Under the pieces are notes generated by a model. The model did not search any database and had not been told where the DNA came from. It saw only the letters and a list, made by a program, of their open reading frames with translations. From Pseudogemmatithrix spongiicola (GTDB lineage: Bacteria > Gemmatimonadota > Gemmatimonadetes > Gemmatimonadales > Gemmatimonadaceae): a stretch of 64,000 nucleotides of DNA. Position 1 is the stretch's first letter; every line of letters starts with the position of its first letter. Below, in pieces: positions 53,466 to 63,000 of the stretch. The DNA lies in NCBI RefSeq assembly GCF_030623445.1, contig NZ_CP130613.1, positions 1,922,001 to 1,986,000 on the forward strand. Reading direction: 5' to 3'. A program made the position numbers and the translations under genes.

Positions 53466-54725
53466 CTGCCCAGCAGGCAAGACTTTCCGCCCCCTCACCC
53501 ACGTCGCCACGCAACGATGGTCCCCGTACCAGTACGGAATCTCCCGATGGTCCTCGACATCAAAGAGCGCGACATCGGCGCTGAAGCCCGGGGCGAGCTG
53601 GCCGATTTCGTGCGCTAGCCCCAGCGCGGCCGCGCCGTTCACCGTCGCCGCGACAAACGCCTCGGCAACGCTCAGGCGGAGCTGGCTCACGCCCAGCGTG
53701 AGAATGAGCGGGAAGTTGACGGTCGGGCTCGTGCCGGGATTGAAGTCCGAGGCCAGCGCAATCGCGCAGCCGGCATCGAGCATGGCGCGCGCCGGGGCCT
53801 GCTTGCTGCGGCCCAAGAACAGCATCGTGCCGGGCAGCAGCGTGGCAACCGTGCCGGAGGCGGCGAGGGCCTTGATGCCGAGCTCCGAGACGGCGGCCAG
53901 GTGGTCCGCCGATGTCGCGCCGATCTCGGCGGCGAGTTCCGCGGCCCCCGCATGCTCCAGTTCGTCGGCGTGCAGCTTGAGCGCCATGCCGTGGCCGCGC
54001 GCGGCACCCAAGATGCGGCGCGCCTCGGCGGCGCTGTACACACCGGGTTCGCAGAAGATGTCACAGAAACGCGCGAGCGACTCGCGCGCCACGGCGGGCA
54101 GCATCTCCTCGACCAACAGCGCGATGTAGTCCTCGCGGGTGCGCGGCGCCTCGCGGTACTCGAGCGGGATCTCGTGCGCGCCGAGGAACGTGGGCACGAG
54201 GCGCACGGGCAGCTCCGCCGCCAGCCGACGGATGACGCGCAGCGTGCGCAGCTCGCTCTCGAGCGAGAGCCCGTAGCCCGACTTCACCTCGATGGTCGTG
54301 CTGCCGTGGGCCGCGAGCCGCGCGAGGCGCGAGGCGGCGAGGGCGACGAGTTCGTCCTCACTCCGCTCGCGAAGGTCACGCACCGAGGAGTGGATGCCCC
54401 CGCCCCGCTTCGCGATCTCCATGTAGCCGACACCGGCGGCCCGCAGCTCCTGCTCGGCGTGGCGCGAGCGCCCGAAGATGGCGTGCGTGTGCGAGTCGAC
54501 GAAGCCGGGCGTGAGCACGCCGCGCGCGCAGTCGATCTCCGCGCTCCCGGGATACTGGGCGCGCAGCTCGCGGTCGGGCCCCACGGCGAGAATGCGCCCG
54601 TCGTCTCCCATCGCCACGGCTGCGTTGGCGCGCACACCCGCGTCGGTCATCTCCGGCGCGCGGCGGGCGCGCGGCGGGCCCTCGCAGGTGACGACTTCGC
54701 TGGCGTTGAGGAGGAGCGTGGGCAT
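53454..54725 (-). CDS. hutI: Imidazolonepropionase
   Basis: Third step of histidine degradation: opens imidazolone propionate to N-formimino-glutamate. 423 residues from the ATG at 54725. An amidohydrolase TIM barrel with the metal site FVDSHTHAIFGRSR, the conserved GGGIHSSVRDLR, EVKSGYGLSLESELR, FLGAHEIP, FCEPGVYS, LKLHADELEHAGAAELAAE and ALASDFNPGTSP. Its stop codon is provided by repeat copy G, and its whole upstream gap is repeat copy H, with no visible Shine-Dalgarno. Confidence 0.95.
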   Translation of the reverse strand: MPTLLLNASEVVTCEGPPRARRAPEMTDAGVRANAAVAMGDDGRILAVGPDRELRAQYPGSAEIDCARGVLTPGFVDSHTHAIFGRSRHAEQELRAAGVGYMEIAKRGGGIHSSVRDLRERSEDELVALAASRLARLAAHGSTTIEVKSGYGLSLESELRTLRVIRRLAAELPVRLVPTFLGAHEIPLEYREAPRTREDYIALLVEEMLPAVARESLARFCDIFCEPGVYSAAEARRILGAARGHGMALKLHADELEHAGAAELAAEIGATSADHLAAVSELGIKALAASGTVATLLPGTMLFLGRSKQAPARAMLDAGCAIALASDFNPGTSPTVNFPLILTLGVSQLRLSVAEAFVAATVNGAAALGLAHEIGQLAPGFSADVALFDVEDHREIPYWYGDHRCVATWVRGRKVLPAGQWKT

Positions 54726-54731
54726 CCGGAC

Positions 54732-54903
54732 AGGGGGAGACGGGAGAGGGCGGTACGGGCGGGGATGGAGAGAGGGGAATGCGGGAGATGGGGGGAAGAC
54801 GGCACAGGTTTGGGAGATGGACGTGCGACCCCTCCCCACCGTCTCGCGTCTCACGTGAGACGTCGTCCCCCCTCCGCCCGTACCGCCGTCTCCCCTCTCC
54901 CAC
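54732..54903. repeat. Large palindromic intergenic repeat, copy H
   Basis: It runs from about 54732 (AGGGGGAGACGGGAGAGGGC) to CCCCTCTCCCA at 54903. The outer sequence GGCGGTACGGGCGG occurs on the left and, as its complement, on the right, so both arm ends match the subtype of copies F and G. The radical SAM stop codon (TGA, complement of 54904-54906) touches the right end. It fills the complete gap between the radical SAM gene and hutI. Confidence 0.85.
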
Positions 54904-55878
54904 TCACGGCGAGGCAACCAGATCCAAGAACCGATTCGCCCTCAACGGCGCCTGCGCCTCCCCCCGGCAGGCATAGTAGCACAAATCGCACTTGATGGGC
55001 GCGTAGCCCTCGTACGTGCTCCAATGCCCATCCGCCGGAAAGTCCGGGCATCGCCGCACATGCCCGTACGGATCGATGTGAATCGTGTCTTGCCCGCTGA
55101 GACAGGGCTCGGTCATCTCCCCGCGGAGGTAGCGCGGGATATTCGCGATGTAGTGATCGGAATTGGAGATCGTCCCGCGCCGCCGACGCTTGAACGCCAG
55201 CAACTGCTGCACGAGGGCCTCCACGCGCGCCATGTGGTCGGGGCCGAGCAGATGCGCGCGATTGCCGTTCTTGGAGTCGGTGTAGACCGACAGGTTCATC
55301 CCGACGCGCAGGCGTTCGGCGGCCTGTACGAGCGGCAGGATGTCGTCGAGGTTGTCGTCCTTGATGACCGTGTTGAAGCGCACGGTCATGCCCTCCGCAC
55401 GGATGCGCTCGGCAACGGCGAAGATCTTCTGCGTCAGGCCGGGGATGCCGCGCGCCGCATCGTGGCGCGCGTCCGGGTAGTCCAGCGAGATGTTGAACTG
55501 CGAGACACCGGCCTGCCACAGCGCGCGGGCGCGCTCGACGCTGAGCATCGCGCCGTGCGTGATGAGCGTGGTGTACTTGGTGCGCACGGCACGGTCGACG
55601 GCCGCGACGAGATCTTCCAGGTCGCTGCGCAACAGCGGCTCGCCACCGGTCCAGGTGACGAGCATGGGGTCGAAGTGCTTCGCGGCGTCCACGAAGCTCT
55701 TCAGCTCGTGTGCCTTGCGGTCGGCGGGCGTCTTCCAGTAGTCGCAGAAGCTGCACTTCGCGTTGCAGCGCATCGTGACCTCGAAATGCACGAGGACGGG
55801 GCGCTTCGCGAGGCGCAGCTTCGCGTACTTGTACGAAAACGGGACGAGGTCCCAGGGCTTGAAGCGGGTGCTGAGCAC
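54904..55878 (-). CDS. Radical SAM protein inside the hut cluster
   Basis: 324 residues. The SAM-binding [4Fe-4S] motif is EVTMRCNAKCSFC (Cys38, Cys42, Cys45), followed by MLVTWTGGEPLLR (GGE motif) and FNISLDYPD. The C-terminal part has additional cysteines (EPCLSGQDTIHIDPYGHVRRCPDF and CDLCYYACRG), consistent with a SPASM or twitch domain binding auxiliary clusters. Family members of this form modify peptides, proteins or small molecules. It lies 7 bases after the hutU stop and before hutI, so it is probably co-transcribed with histidine degradation genes. Substrate unknown. Confidence 0.85.
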   Translation of the reverse strand: MLSTRFKPWDLVPFSYKYAKLRLAKRPVLVHFEVTMRCNAKCSFCDYWKTPADRKAHELKSFVDAAKHFDPMLVTWTGGEPLLRSDLEDLVAAVDRAVRTKYTTLITHGAMLSVERARALWQAGVSQFNISLDYPDARHDAARGIPGLTQKIFAVAERIRAEGMTVRFNTVIKDDNLDDILPLVQAAERLRVGMNLSVYTDSKNGNRAHLLGPDHMARVEALVQQLLAFKRRRRGTISNSDHYIANIPRYLRGEMTEPCLSGQDTIHIDPYGHVRRCPDFPADGHWSTYEGYAPIKCDLCYYACRGEAQAPLRANRFLDLVASP

Positions 55879-55885
55879 GCGTGGA

Positions 55886-57547
55886 TTAGCCGAGCATCGG
55901 CAGCTTCAGCGCGTTCCGTCGGGCGGCGTCGATGGCGATGTCGTACCCCGCGTCCGCATGGCGCGCCACCCCGATGCCGGGGTCGTTGGTCAGCACGCGC
56001 TCGAGCCGCACCCGCATCTCCGGCGTACCGTCCGCGACGATCACCTGCCCCGCGTGCAGCGAGTTGCCGATGCCCACGCCGCCGCCGTGATGGAAGCTCA
56101 CCCAGCTCGCTCCGCTGGCCACGTTGAGCATCGCGTTGAGGATCGCCCAGTCGGCGACGGCGTCCGTGCCGTCCTTCATCGCCTCGGTCTCGCGGAACGG
56201 CGAGGCCACGCTGCCGGTGTCGAGATGGTCGCGGCCGATGGCGATTGGCGCGCTCAGTTCGCCCTTCGCCACGAGGTCGTTCAGCGCCACGCCGAAGCGC
56301 GCGCGATCGCCTTGCCCCAGCCAGCAGATGCGCGCCGGCAAGCCTTGGAAGTGGATACGCTCACGCGCCATCGTGATCCAGCGCTTCAGGTGCGCGTCGT
56401 TCGGAAACATCTCGAGCACGAGGTCGTCGGTCCGCGCGATGTCCTGGGGATCGCCGCTGAGGGCCGCCCAACGGAAGGGGCCCTTTCCCTCGCAGAACAG
56501 CGGTCGGATGTACTCCGGCACGAATCCCGGGATGCGGAACGCGTCCTGCACGCCCGCGTCGAGGGCGACGGTGCGGATGTTGTTGCCGTAGTCGAAGGCG
56601 ATCGCGCCCTTGTCCTGCATGGCGCGCATCGCCTTGACGTGTACCACGGCGCTGGCGGTGGAGCGCTTCACATACTCCTGCGGATCGCGCGTCCGCAGCG
56701 CAGCCGCCTCGGCGAGCGACATACCGTGCGGCACGTAGCCGTTGAGCATGTCGTGCGCGCTGGTCTGGTCGGTGACGACATCGGGGATGATGCCCTGCGC
56801 CACCATGCGCGGCAGGACGTCGGCGGCGTTGCCGACGAGCCCCACGCTCAAGCCGCGCTTGGCCGCCTGCGCCTCGCGGATCCAGCGCATCGCCTCGTCG
56901 AGGTCGGCGGTCATCTTGTCGCAGTAGCCCGTATCGAGCCGCTTCTGGATGCGCGTGGGATCCACGTCCACCCCGAGGATCGCCGCATCATTCATGGTCG
57001 CCGCCAGCGGCTGCGCGCCGCCCATGCCGCCGAGTCCGGCGGTGAGCACGAAGCGACCGGCCAGCGTGCCGCCGAAGTGCTTGCGCGCCACCGCCCCGAA
57101 GGTCTCGTAGGTGCCCTGCACGATGCCCTGCGAGCCGATGTAGATCCACGAGCCCGCCGTCATCTGGCCGTACATCATGAGCCCCTTCCGCTCCAACTCG
57201 CGGAAGTGATCCCAGGTCGCGAAGCGACCGACCAAGTTGCTGTTCGCAATGAGCACGCGCGGCGCCGTCGTGTGCGTGCGGAACACGGCCACGGGCTTGC
57301 CGCTCTGCACGAGCAGGGTCTCGTCGGCTTCCAGCGCGCGCAGGGCCTTCACGATGGCGTGGAAGGACGGCCAGTCGCGTGCGGCCTTGCCGGTGCCACC
57401 GTAGACCACGAGGTCCTCGGGCCGTTCGGCCACCTCGGGATCGAGGTTGTTCATCAGCATCCGGAGTGCGGCTTCCTGCTGCCAGCCTTTGCAGCTGATC
57501 TGCGCCCCGCGGGGGGCGCGCACGTCGATGGGCGTGGTCACGGTCAT
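55886..57547 (-). CDS. hutU: Urocanate hydratase
   Basis: Second step of histidine degradation: urocanate plus water to imidazolone propionate, using tightly bound NAD as electrophile. 553 residues from the ATG at 57547, the normal length. Signatures: [80 protein letters not shown] (NAD site), and HNGGG-like [18 protein letters not shown] near the end. It lies 31 bases after hutH, same direction. Confidence 0.97.
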   Translation of the reverse strand: MTVTTPIDVRAPRGAQISCKGWQQEAALRMLMNNLDPEVAERPEDLVVYGGTGKAARDWPSFHAIVKALRALEADETLLVQSGKPVAVFRTHTTAPRVLIANSNLVGRFATWDHFRELERKGLMMYGQMTAGSWIYIGSQGIVQGTYETFGAVARKHFGGTLAGRFVLTAGLGGMGGAQPLAATMNDAAILGVDVDPTRIQKRLDTGYCDKMTADLDEAMRWIREAQAAKRGLSVGLVGNAADVLPRMVAQGIIPDVVTDQTSAHDMLNGYVPHGMSLAEAAALRTRDPQEYVKRSTASAVVHVKAMRAMQDKGAIAFDYGNNIRTVALDAGVQDAFRIPGFVPEYIRPLFCEGKGPFRWAALSGDPQDIARTDDLVLEMFPNDAHLKRWITMARERIHFQGLPARICWLGQGDRARFGVALNDLVAKGELSAPIAIGRDHLDTGSVASPFRETEAMKDGTDAVADWAILNAMLNVASGASWVSFHHGGGVGIGNSLHAGQVIVADGTPEMRVRLERVLTNDPGIGVARHADAGYDIAIDAARRNALKLPMLG

Positions 57548-57578
57548 GGAGAGGACGGGGGGCGGAAAGCTGCGATGA

Positions 57579-59075
57579 CTAGGCGAACTCGCCGAGCCGC
57601 AGGCCTTCGGCCAGCGACTCGATGTCGGGTCCGAGGACGCGGTCGTCGGACAATGCAGGCACGCGGGCACGCACGGCACCGAACACGCGCTCGACACCCG
57701 GACCGGACTTGAGTGGACGGCGGTACTCGAGGCCCTGCGCGGCGCACATCAGTTCCACAGCAAGCACGTGCCGCACGTTGTGCAGGATGCGGCGCAGCTT
57801 GAGCGCCGCCCCCATTGCCATCGGCACGACGTCCTCCTTGCTGCCGTCGGTGGGAATCGTATCCACGCTCGCCGGATGCGCGAGCACCTTGCACTCGCTC
57901 GTGAGCGCGGCCGCCGTGACCTGCGCCATCATGAAGCCGGAGCTCACGCCCGCCGTCGGGGTGAGGAACGGCGGCAATCCCTCGTTCAAGTCGGGATGCG
58001 TGAGGCGATCGGTCCGCCGTTCGCTCATCACGGCGAGGTTCGTCATCGCGATAGCGAGCACGTCGAGCGCCATCGCGGCCGCCTGTCCGTGGAAGTTGCC
58101 GCCGCTGAGCATCGTCCCGTCGTCGAACACCAGCGGGTTATCGGTCGCCGCGTTCAACTCCGGCGCAATCAGCGACTCGGCGAACTCGATCGCCTGCAGC
58201 ACCGGGCCGTGCACCTGCGGCATGCAGCGCAGACCGTAGGCATCCTGCACGCGCGGGTCGTCCGAGCGATGCGACTCGCGGATCTCGCTGCCCTCCAGCA
58301 GGCCAAGGAAGCGCCGCGCACTCTCCTGCTGGCCGCGCTGGCCACGCACGTCGTGGATGCGCGCATCGAAGGCCGTCGGCGTGCCCAACAACGCCTCGAG
58401 CGTCATGGCGCCCGCGGTGTGCGCGGTCTCCCAGATGCGACGTGCCTCGAGGACGGCCAAGGCGGCGATCGCGCTATGGGCCTGCGTCCCGTTGATCAAC
58501 GCGAGACCTTCCTTGGGCCCGAGCGCCACCGGCGCGAGGCCGTACTGGGCGAGCACCGCCTTCGCCTCGCCACGCCCCCCGGGGTGGTTCAGCATGCCTT
58601 CGCCGACCAACGCGAGCGCGAGGTGCGCCAGCGGCGCAAGGTCGCCGCTGGCGCCGACGCTGCCCTGCTCCGGCACATCGGGCCAGAGGCGCGCGTTGAG
58701 CATCGCGCAGAGCAACTCGACCAACTCAGGCCGTGCGCCGCTGAACCCCTTGGCGAGGCAGTTCGCGCGCAGCAGCATCATCGCGCGCACGAAGCGCTCC
58801 TCCAGCCGCGGCCCGACTCCCGCCGCGTGCGAGCGCACCAGGTTCAGCTGCAGCTGCGCCAGGCGTTCGGCAGGAATCGCGATGTCGCTCAGCTTGCCGA
58901 AGCCCGTGGTGACGCCGTACACGGCCTCACCCTTGGCGGCGAGCGCCTCCACGATCCCGCGGCTCTGCTGCATGCGCGCGCGCGCGGCCGGCGCGAGACT
59001 CACGGGAGCTGCATCATCGGCGACCGCGGCGACGTCGTGGAGCCGCAGCGCGTAGCCATCGAGCGAGACAGACAT
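57579..59075 (-). CDS. hutH: Histidine ammonia-lyase
   Basis: First step of histidine degradation: removal of ammonia from histidine to give urocanate. 498 residues from the ATG at 59075. The Ala-Ser-Gly triad that cyclises to the MIO group is in [86 protein letters not shown] and the [12 protein letters not shown] segment are standard. hutH-hutU-(radical SAM)-hutI run in one direction; hutG/hutF-type genes for the last step are not in the window. Confidence 0.97.
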   Translation of the reverse strand: MSVSLDGYALRLHDVAAVADDAAPVSLAPAARARMQQSRGIVEALAAKGEAVYGVTTGFGKLSDIAIPAERLAQLQLNLVRSHAAGVGPRLEERFVRAMMLLRANCLAKGFSGARPELVELLCAMLNARLWPDVPEQGSVGASGDLAPLAHLALALVGEGMLNHPGGRGEAKAVLAQYGLAPVALGPKEGLALINGTQAHSAIAALAVLEARRIWETAHTAGAMTLEALLGTPTAFDARIHDVRGQRGQQESARRFLGLLEGSEIRESHRSDDPRVQDAYGLRCMPQVHGPVLQAIEFAESLIAPELNAATDNPLVFDDGTMLSGGNFHGQAAAMALDVLAIAMTNLAVMSERRTDRLTHPDLNEGLPPFLTPTAGVSSGFMMAQVTAAALTSECKVLAHPASVDTIPTDGSKEDVVPMAMGAALKLRRILHNVRHVLAVELMCAAQGLEYRRPLKSGPGVERVFGAVRARVPALSDDRVLGPDIESLAEGLRLGEFA

Positions 59076-59112
59076 GGAACTCAGGGCAAAGGGGGGTGCC
59101 GCTGAATCTAGT

Positions 59113-62100
59113 TTAGCGGAGCGAGCCCGAGGCCGGCACGCGGTACGACCGCGACTCATACGGCAATCGCAGCTCCGGCTGGGCCTTCAGCGAGAGGAAG
59201 AACGTGAAGGAGAAGGCCCCGTTGGGGATGCGATTGAAGCCGAACACCGCGCGCCAGTCGTGCAGGTCGCGCTGCAAGGTGACCGTCTGAGCGGCGAAGT
59301 CGCGGTTCTCGACGTCGTAGCTGGTGCTCCACGACGCGGACCACTTTGGCGTGAGGTTGAACTGCGTCTGCAGCGCGACGTTCGTGCGCGGCGGATAGTT
59401 CACGACGCTACCGCCTACCGTGCCCGGATTCGTATTGGGATCCGTCGGGCGATTGCGTTCGGCCTGCAGCAAGCAGAAGTCGTAGATGGGCAGGCCGAGG
59501 AACCCTGCACACTCGCGCGCCGGGTCGAACTCGATCACCCGTCCGCCGCGCGCGGGACGGTTCCGCTGCTGGCTGACCGAGAAGTTGGCGCGGAAACCCG
59601 ACCCCGTGATCTCCTGGATGGGGCTGCGGGACCTGGAGCCCGTGACGGCGCCCAACCCCTGTTGCCGCGCATCGCCACTCGAGACGAGGCCGCCGATCGC
59701 CTCCGTCGGCGCACCATCGTCGTCGGCCGGACCGGCGGGCGCGGCGCCCCCACCGAACAGCCGCGACACGCCGCGCACCACCGCGGACTGGTTCGTCAAC
59801 TGGAATCCGAAGCGCACGCTCTCGCGGTACGGCTTGAACTCCGCGGTGTCGCTGAGCACGGAGCCCAAGAAGAGCGAGTAGTCCACGCCGAGGTCAAAGC
59901 CCGGCAACAAGTCCGAGCGGAACGTGTAGCCGAAGCGCTCCGTCGCGAAGCCCGTGCGCCCTGTTGCGCGCGCGAGCTCGAAGTCATAGACCAGCGGCGT
60001 GAACTGCAGCGACGCCAGGCGGACCTTGCGTCCCTCCGCATCGGCGCTCGCCGCACTCGCCGGGCTGGCGCCATCCGTCGAGTCGGCCGGAGCCGTCGAC
60101 GGCGCTGGCGTGCCCAGCTTGGCCTCGAGGTTGGTCGACAGCGACAGCGAGAGCTGGTTCTGGGCCAATCCGCCGAGGTAGCCCTGCGGCGACTTCCCGA
60201 GGGCCTGCAGGAACTCCGGATTCACCCGCGCCGTCGGCGAGTAGCCCCAAGAAAGCGTCGGCGTGACGGCGTGCCGGAAGCGCTGCACCGCGCCCACGCC
60301 CGGGAGCAGCGCGAAGAACGTCGGCGTGACGCCGAGGCCGTAGCGCAGGCGCTTCGACTGCGAGACCCAGGCGCCGTTCGTGCGCTCGGAGCGCACGAAG
60401 GAGCCCGCCGGATCGACGTTCACGAGGGCAACCGTCGGCGCGAGGTTCCAGGACCCCTTCAGGAACTGCGGCAGGCCGGCGTTGAGGTTGTAGTCCACCG
60501 TCGTCAGGAAGGTCCGCGCGTACACCCGCTCGAAGAACTGCCCCGGGTTGTTCGGGTCCGGCACCGACTTGATCTCGGGGAAGTCATTCGCCACTTCGTT
60601 GGCGCGGACGTCCGCCTGGACCTGGAAATCGAAGAGCTTGAACGGCAGGCCGAACCCGAGATTGCGCGTGTACGAGTCCCGCCGCAGCCGCGTGGAATCC
60701 AATCCACCGGGCGTCTGCAGGTAGCGCCACGCGAAGTCCCCAGCGGCGTCGATATCCAGCTGCGCATTGCTCCCGTACGACAGGGTCGGCGTGACGACGA
60801 ACCAGTCGCCGAGATTCAGCGGGCGCGACGAGACGTTCAGCGACGGGAAGCTGCGGTCCACCTGCTGGCGTCCGGGATACTGCCGCTGCGTGCCGCCGAG
60901 GTTGATCGTGAACGGCCCCTGCTGTCGCACGAGATTCGCCTGCGAGGCGATGGTCGCGAGCACCGTGTTCGGGTTCAGCGAGGTCTGCCGCTGCACGGTG
61001 GTGTTCGAGACGTAGTTGAGGTTCGTCGTGAACCGCGTGCGCGACGAGAACTCCTGCTGGTGCGACCAGCTTACCGCGAGGTTCCGCGTGCCGGTGGTCA
61101 GTCGGCGTTGCGAGACGCCGATCCCGCCGCTCAGGAAGCGGTCGAGCCAGCGGTAGTTGAGCATGCCCTCGAGGTTCGTCCACCCGGGATCGGCATCGGT
61201 CGCACGGGCGCCGGAGCGCCAGTCCATCGAGACCGACGCGTCCATGTAGTCGTTGATCGCGAAGTAGTAGCCCAGATCCTCGATCGTGCGACGGTACGTG
61301 GGCGAGTTGCGCACGACCTCGGCGACGCCGAGCCGAGGCGTCAGGATGCCCGAACGCCGCCCAGTGCGGATGTCCTGGAAGATGAACGGCAACCAGAACA
61401 CGGGAACGTCGGCCACATACAGGATTGCCGGCCGCGCCACGAGCACGCTATTGGAGATCCGCTTGAGCTCGCGCGCCTGGAAATGGAAATGCGGCACGGA
61501 GTCCAAGCAGCTCGTGATGATGCCGTCGCGCCCCCAGAACGTGTTGCGGTCGCTCTCGGCGTCGCTGGCGAACGTCGCGCGGTGCGCCTCGACGCGCCAC
61601 TGCGCGCCCGAGCTCGCGATCGTCGAGACGTCCTGCGTGCGGCCCACCTTGCGCTCGACGTCATAGGTCATCTCGCCCAGACCGATGATGTCCTCGCCAC
61701 GGGCCGGGTCACGCAGGATGATGGTATCGCCGACCGCCGACAAGACGCTCGTGGAGTCGTTGTACGTCAGGCGACGCGAGACCATCACCGTGCCTTCGCG
61801 CTCCACGGCCGCGCGGCTGGAGTCGCGAGTGCCGAGCGTCATGGTGCGCGTGCGGGCGTCGAAGCCGACGGTGTCCGCTTGGTACCGCGTCGCGCGGTAG
61901 CCCTGGCGCTTGAGCAATGCGTCGATCGTCGAGTCGTTCGGGATCCAGGTGATCAGGTCGCGCTGCTGCGCCGTGGAATCGCGGCCGGCGCGGCCGGCCC
62001 GCGAGCTGTCCCGCGGGCTGCGGCGCAGCGTGTCGGCGCTGGCCGGGCGCTCGATGCGGCGTCCGCCGTCGCCACGCCCGGTCGGCGGCGCTTGCTGCGC

Positions 62101-62187
62101 CGCGGCGGCGGTCGGCCGCGCGAACAGCAGCGCCGCCGCAAGCGCGGCTCCCGTCGCCGCGGCGAGTCCACGCCACGGCCGTCGCAT
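59113..62187 (-). CDS. lptD: LPS-assembly outer-membrane protein LptD homologue
   Basis: Inserts lipopolysaccharide into the outer leaflet. About 1024 residues from the ATG at 62187, which follows a basic stretch and a signal peptide (LAAATGAALAAALLFARPTAAAAQ, cleavage near residue 33). An OstA-like beta-jellyroll segment follows (DSSRAAVEREGTVMVSRRLTYNDST ... VGDTIILRDPARGEDIIGLGEMTYDVERK). A very long beta-barrel domain comes next: PVFWLPFIFQDIRTGRRSGILTPRLG is the LptD mark; many alternating-residue strands follow up to the C-terminal YRVPASGSLR. It overlaps the tatC stop (ATGA). Confidence 0.9.
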   Translation of the reverse strand: MRRPWRGLAAATGAALAAALLFARPTAAAAQQAPPTGRGDGGRRIERPASADTLRRSPRDSSRAGRAGRDSTAQQRDLITWIPNDSTIDALLKRQGYRATRYQADTVGFDARTRTMTLGTRDSSRAAVEREGTVMVSRRLTYNDSTSVLSAVGDTIILRDPARGEDIIGLGEMTYDVERKVGRTQDVSTIASSGAQWRVEAHRATFASDAESDRNTFWGRDGIITSCLDSVPHFHFQARELKRISNSVLVARPAILYVADVPVFWLPFIFQDIRTGRRSGILTPRLGVAEVVRNSPTYRRTIEDLGYYFAINDYMDASVSMDWRSGARATDADPGWTNLEGMLNYRWLDRFLSGGIGVSQRRLTTGTRNLAVSWSHQQEFSSRTRFTTNLNYVSNTTVQRQTSLNPNTVLATIASQANLVRQQGPFTINLGGTQRQYPGRQQVDRSFPSLNVSSRPLNLGDWFVVTPTLSYGSNAQLDIDAAGDFAWRYLQTPGGLDSTRLRRDSYTRNLGFGLPFKLFDFQVQADVRANEVANDFPEIKSVPDPNNPGQFFERVYARTFLTTVDYNLNAGLPQFLKGSWNLAPTVALVNVDPAGSFVRSERTNGAWVSQSKRLRYGLGVTPTFFALLPGVGAVQRFRHAVTPTLSWGYSPTARVNPEFLQALGKSPQGYLGGLAQNQLSLSLSTNLEAKLGTPAPSTAPADSTDGASPASAASADAEGRKVRLASLQFTPLVYDFELARATGRTGFATERFGYTFRSDLLPGFDLGVDYSLFLGSVLSDTAEFKPYRESVRFGFQLTNQSAVVRGVSRLFGGGAAPAGPADDDGAPTEAIGGLVSSGDARQQGLGAVTGSRSRSPIQEITGSGFRANFSVSQQRNRPARGGRVIEFDPARECAGFLGLPIYDFCLLQAERNRPTDPNTNPGTVGGSVVNYPPRTNVALQTQFNLTPKWSASWSTSYDVENRDFAAQTVTLQRDLHDWRAVFGFNRIPNGAFSFTFFLSLKAQPELRLPYESRSYRVPASGSLR

Positions 62188-62972
62188 CAGGCCTGCGCCT
62201 TGCCGATGCGCGGTTCGTCTGTTCGTGCCCGTCGCTGCCGGGCCCGGTGCACGATCCAACTCAGCACGATGCTGACCTCGTACAGGCCGTAGAGCGGCAC
62301 ACCGAGCCACAGCGTCATGATGATCAGGTCACCCGGCGTGATCACCGACGCGACGATGAAGCTCAGCACCGCCGCATGCTTCCGGAACTTCGCCAGGGAC
62401 GAGGGCGTGACGAGCCCGAGCATCGTGAGCGCGAGAATGACGATGGGCAGCTGGAAGGTGCCGCCGAATGCGAGGCACATCGTCACGGCGAAGCCCACGT
62501 ACTCGCGCGCCGAGATCATCGGCGTGAGCGAGGCGCTCTGGAAACTGTAGAGCACGTCGAACATCGCCGGCATGGCGAAGCGCACCGCGAGGTACGCGCC
62601 CGTGAGGAAGAGCGCGAAGGCGCCGCCGATCACCGGCAGCACGACGCGCTTCTCGTGCGGGTGCAGCGCCGGCGACAGGAACGCCCAGAGCTGGTACACG
62701 ATCACCGGCGACGCCGCCGCGAGGCCGAGCCCGAAGGCGACCTTCAGGACGATGGCGATCGGATCCGCCGGGTGCGTGAAGATCAGCTTCCCGTCGGGCA
62801 GGTAGGGCTTGATCGGCGTCGCGATGACGTCGACGACCGGATAGTTCCACACGATGGCGAACGCGAGCATCGTGCAGAGGCCGAGCGCGCCCACGCTCCA
62901 GAAGAGCCGCATACGCAGCTCTTCGAGGTGATCGAGGAATGGCATCTCCCCCGCGGGGGACTTGGTCGCCAT
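62187..62972 (-). CDS. tatC: Twin-arginine translocase subunit TatC
   Basis: The Tat signal-peptide receptor. 261 residues from the ATG at 62972 (MATKSPAGEMPFLDHLEELRMRLFWS), with the six membrane segments and conserved PFLDHLEELR (the Glu in HLEELR contacts the twin arginines), FALFLTGAYLAVRFAMP, SAREYVGFAVTMCLAFGGTFQLPIVI and the final MTLWLGVPLYGLYEVSIVL. Longer upstream frames are non-coding. The stop overlaps the lptD start. It is followed by cpoB upstream in the same direction. Confidence 0.95.
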   Translation of the reverse strand: MATKSPAGEMPFLDHLEELRMRLFWSVGALGLCTMLAFAIVWNYPVVDVIATPIKPYLPDGKLIFTHPADPIAIVLKVAFGLGLAAASPVIVYQLWAFLSPALHPHEKRVVLPVIGGAFALFLTGAYLAVRFAMPAMFDVLYSFQSASLTPMISAREYVGFAVTMCLAFGGTFQLPIVILALTMLGLVTPSSLAKFRKHAAVLSFIVASVITPGDLIIMTLWLGVPLYGLYEVSIVLSWIVHRARQRRARTDEPRIGKAQA

Positions 62973-63000
62973 TGTCGCGTCGGGCCCGACGGGCCCTCGC

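Noticed and set aside
29504-54903. CRISPR array
   Set aside because: The repeated elements are single, palindromic and kilobases apart, with no regular spacers and no cas genes.
59074-62292. Open frame of 1072 codons on the plus strand
   Set aside because: It lies fully antisense to lptD. The translated sequence is Arg/His/Glu-rich without any domain, as expected for the complement of a GC-rich gene, whereas the minus strand gives a signal peptide and LptD motifs.
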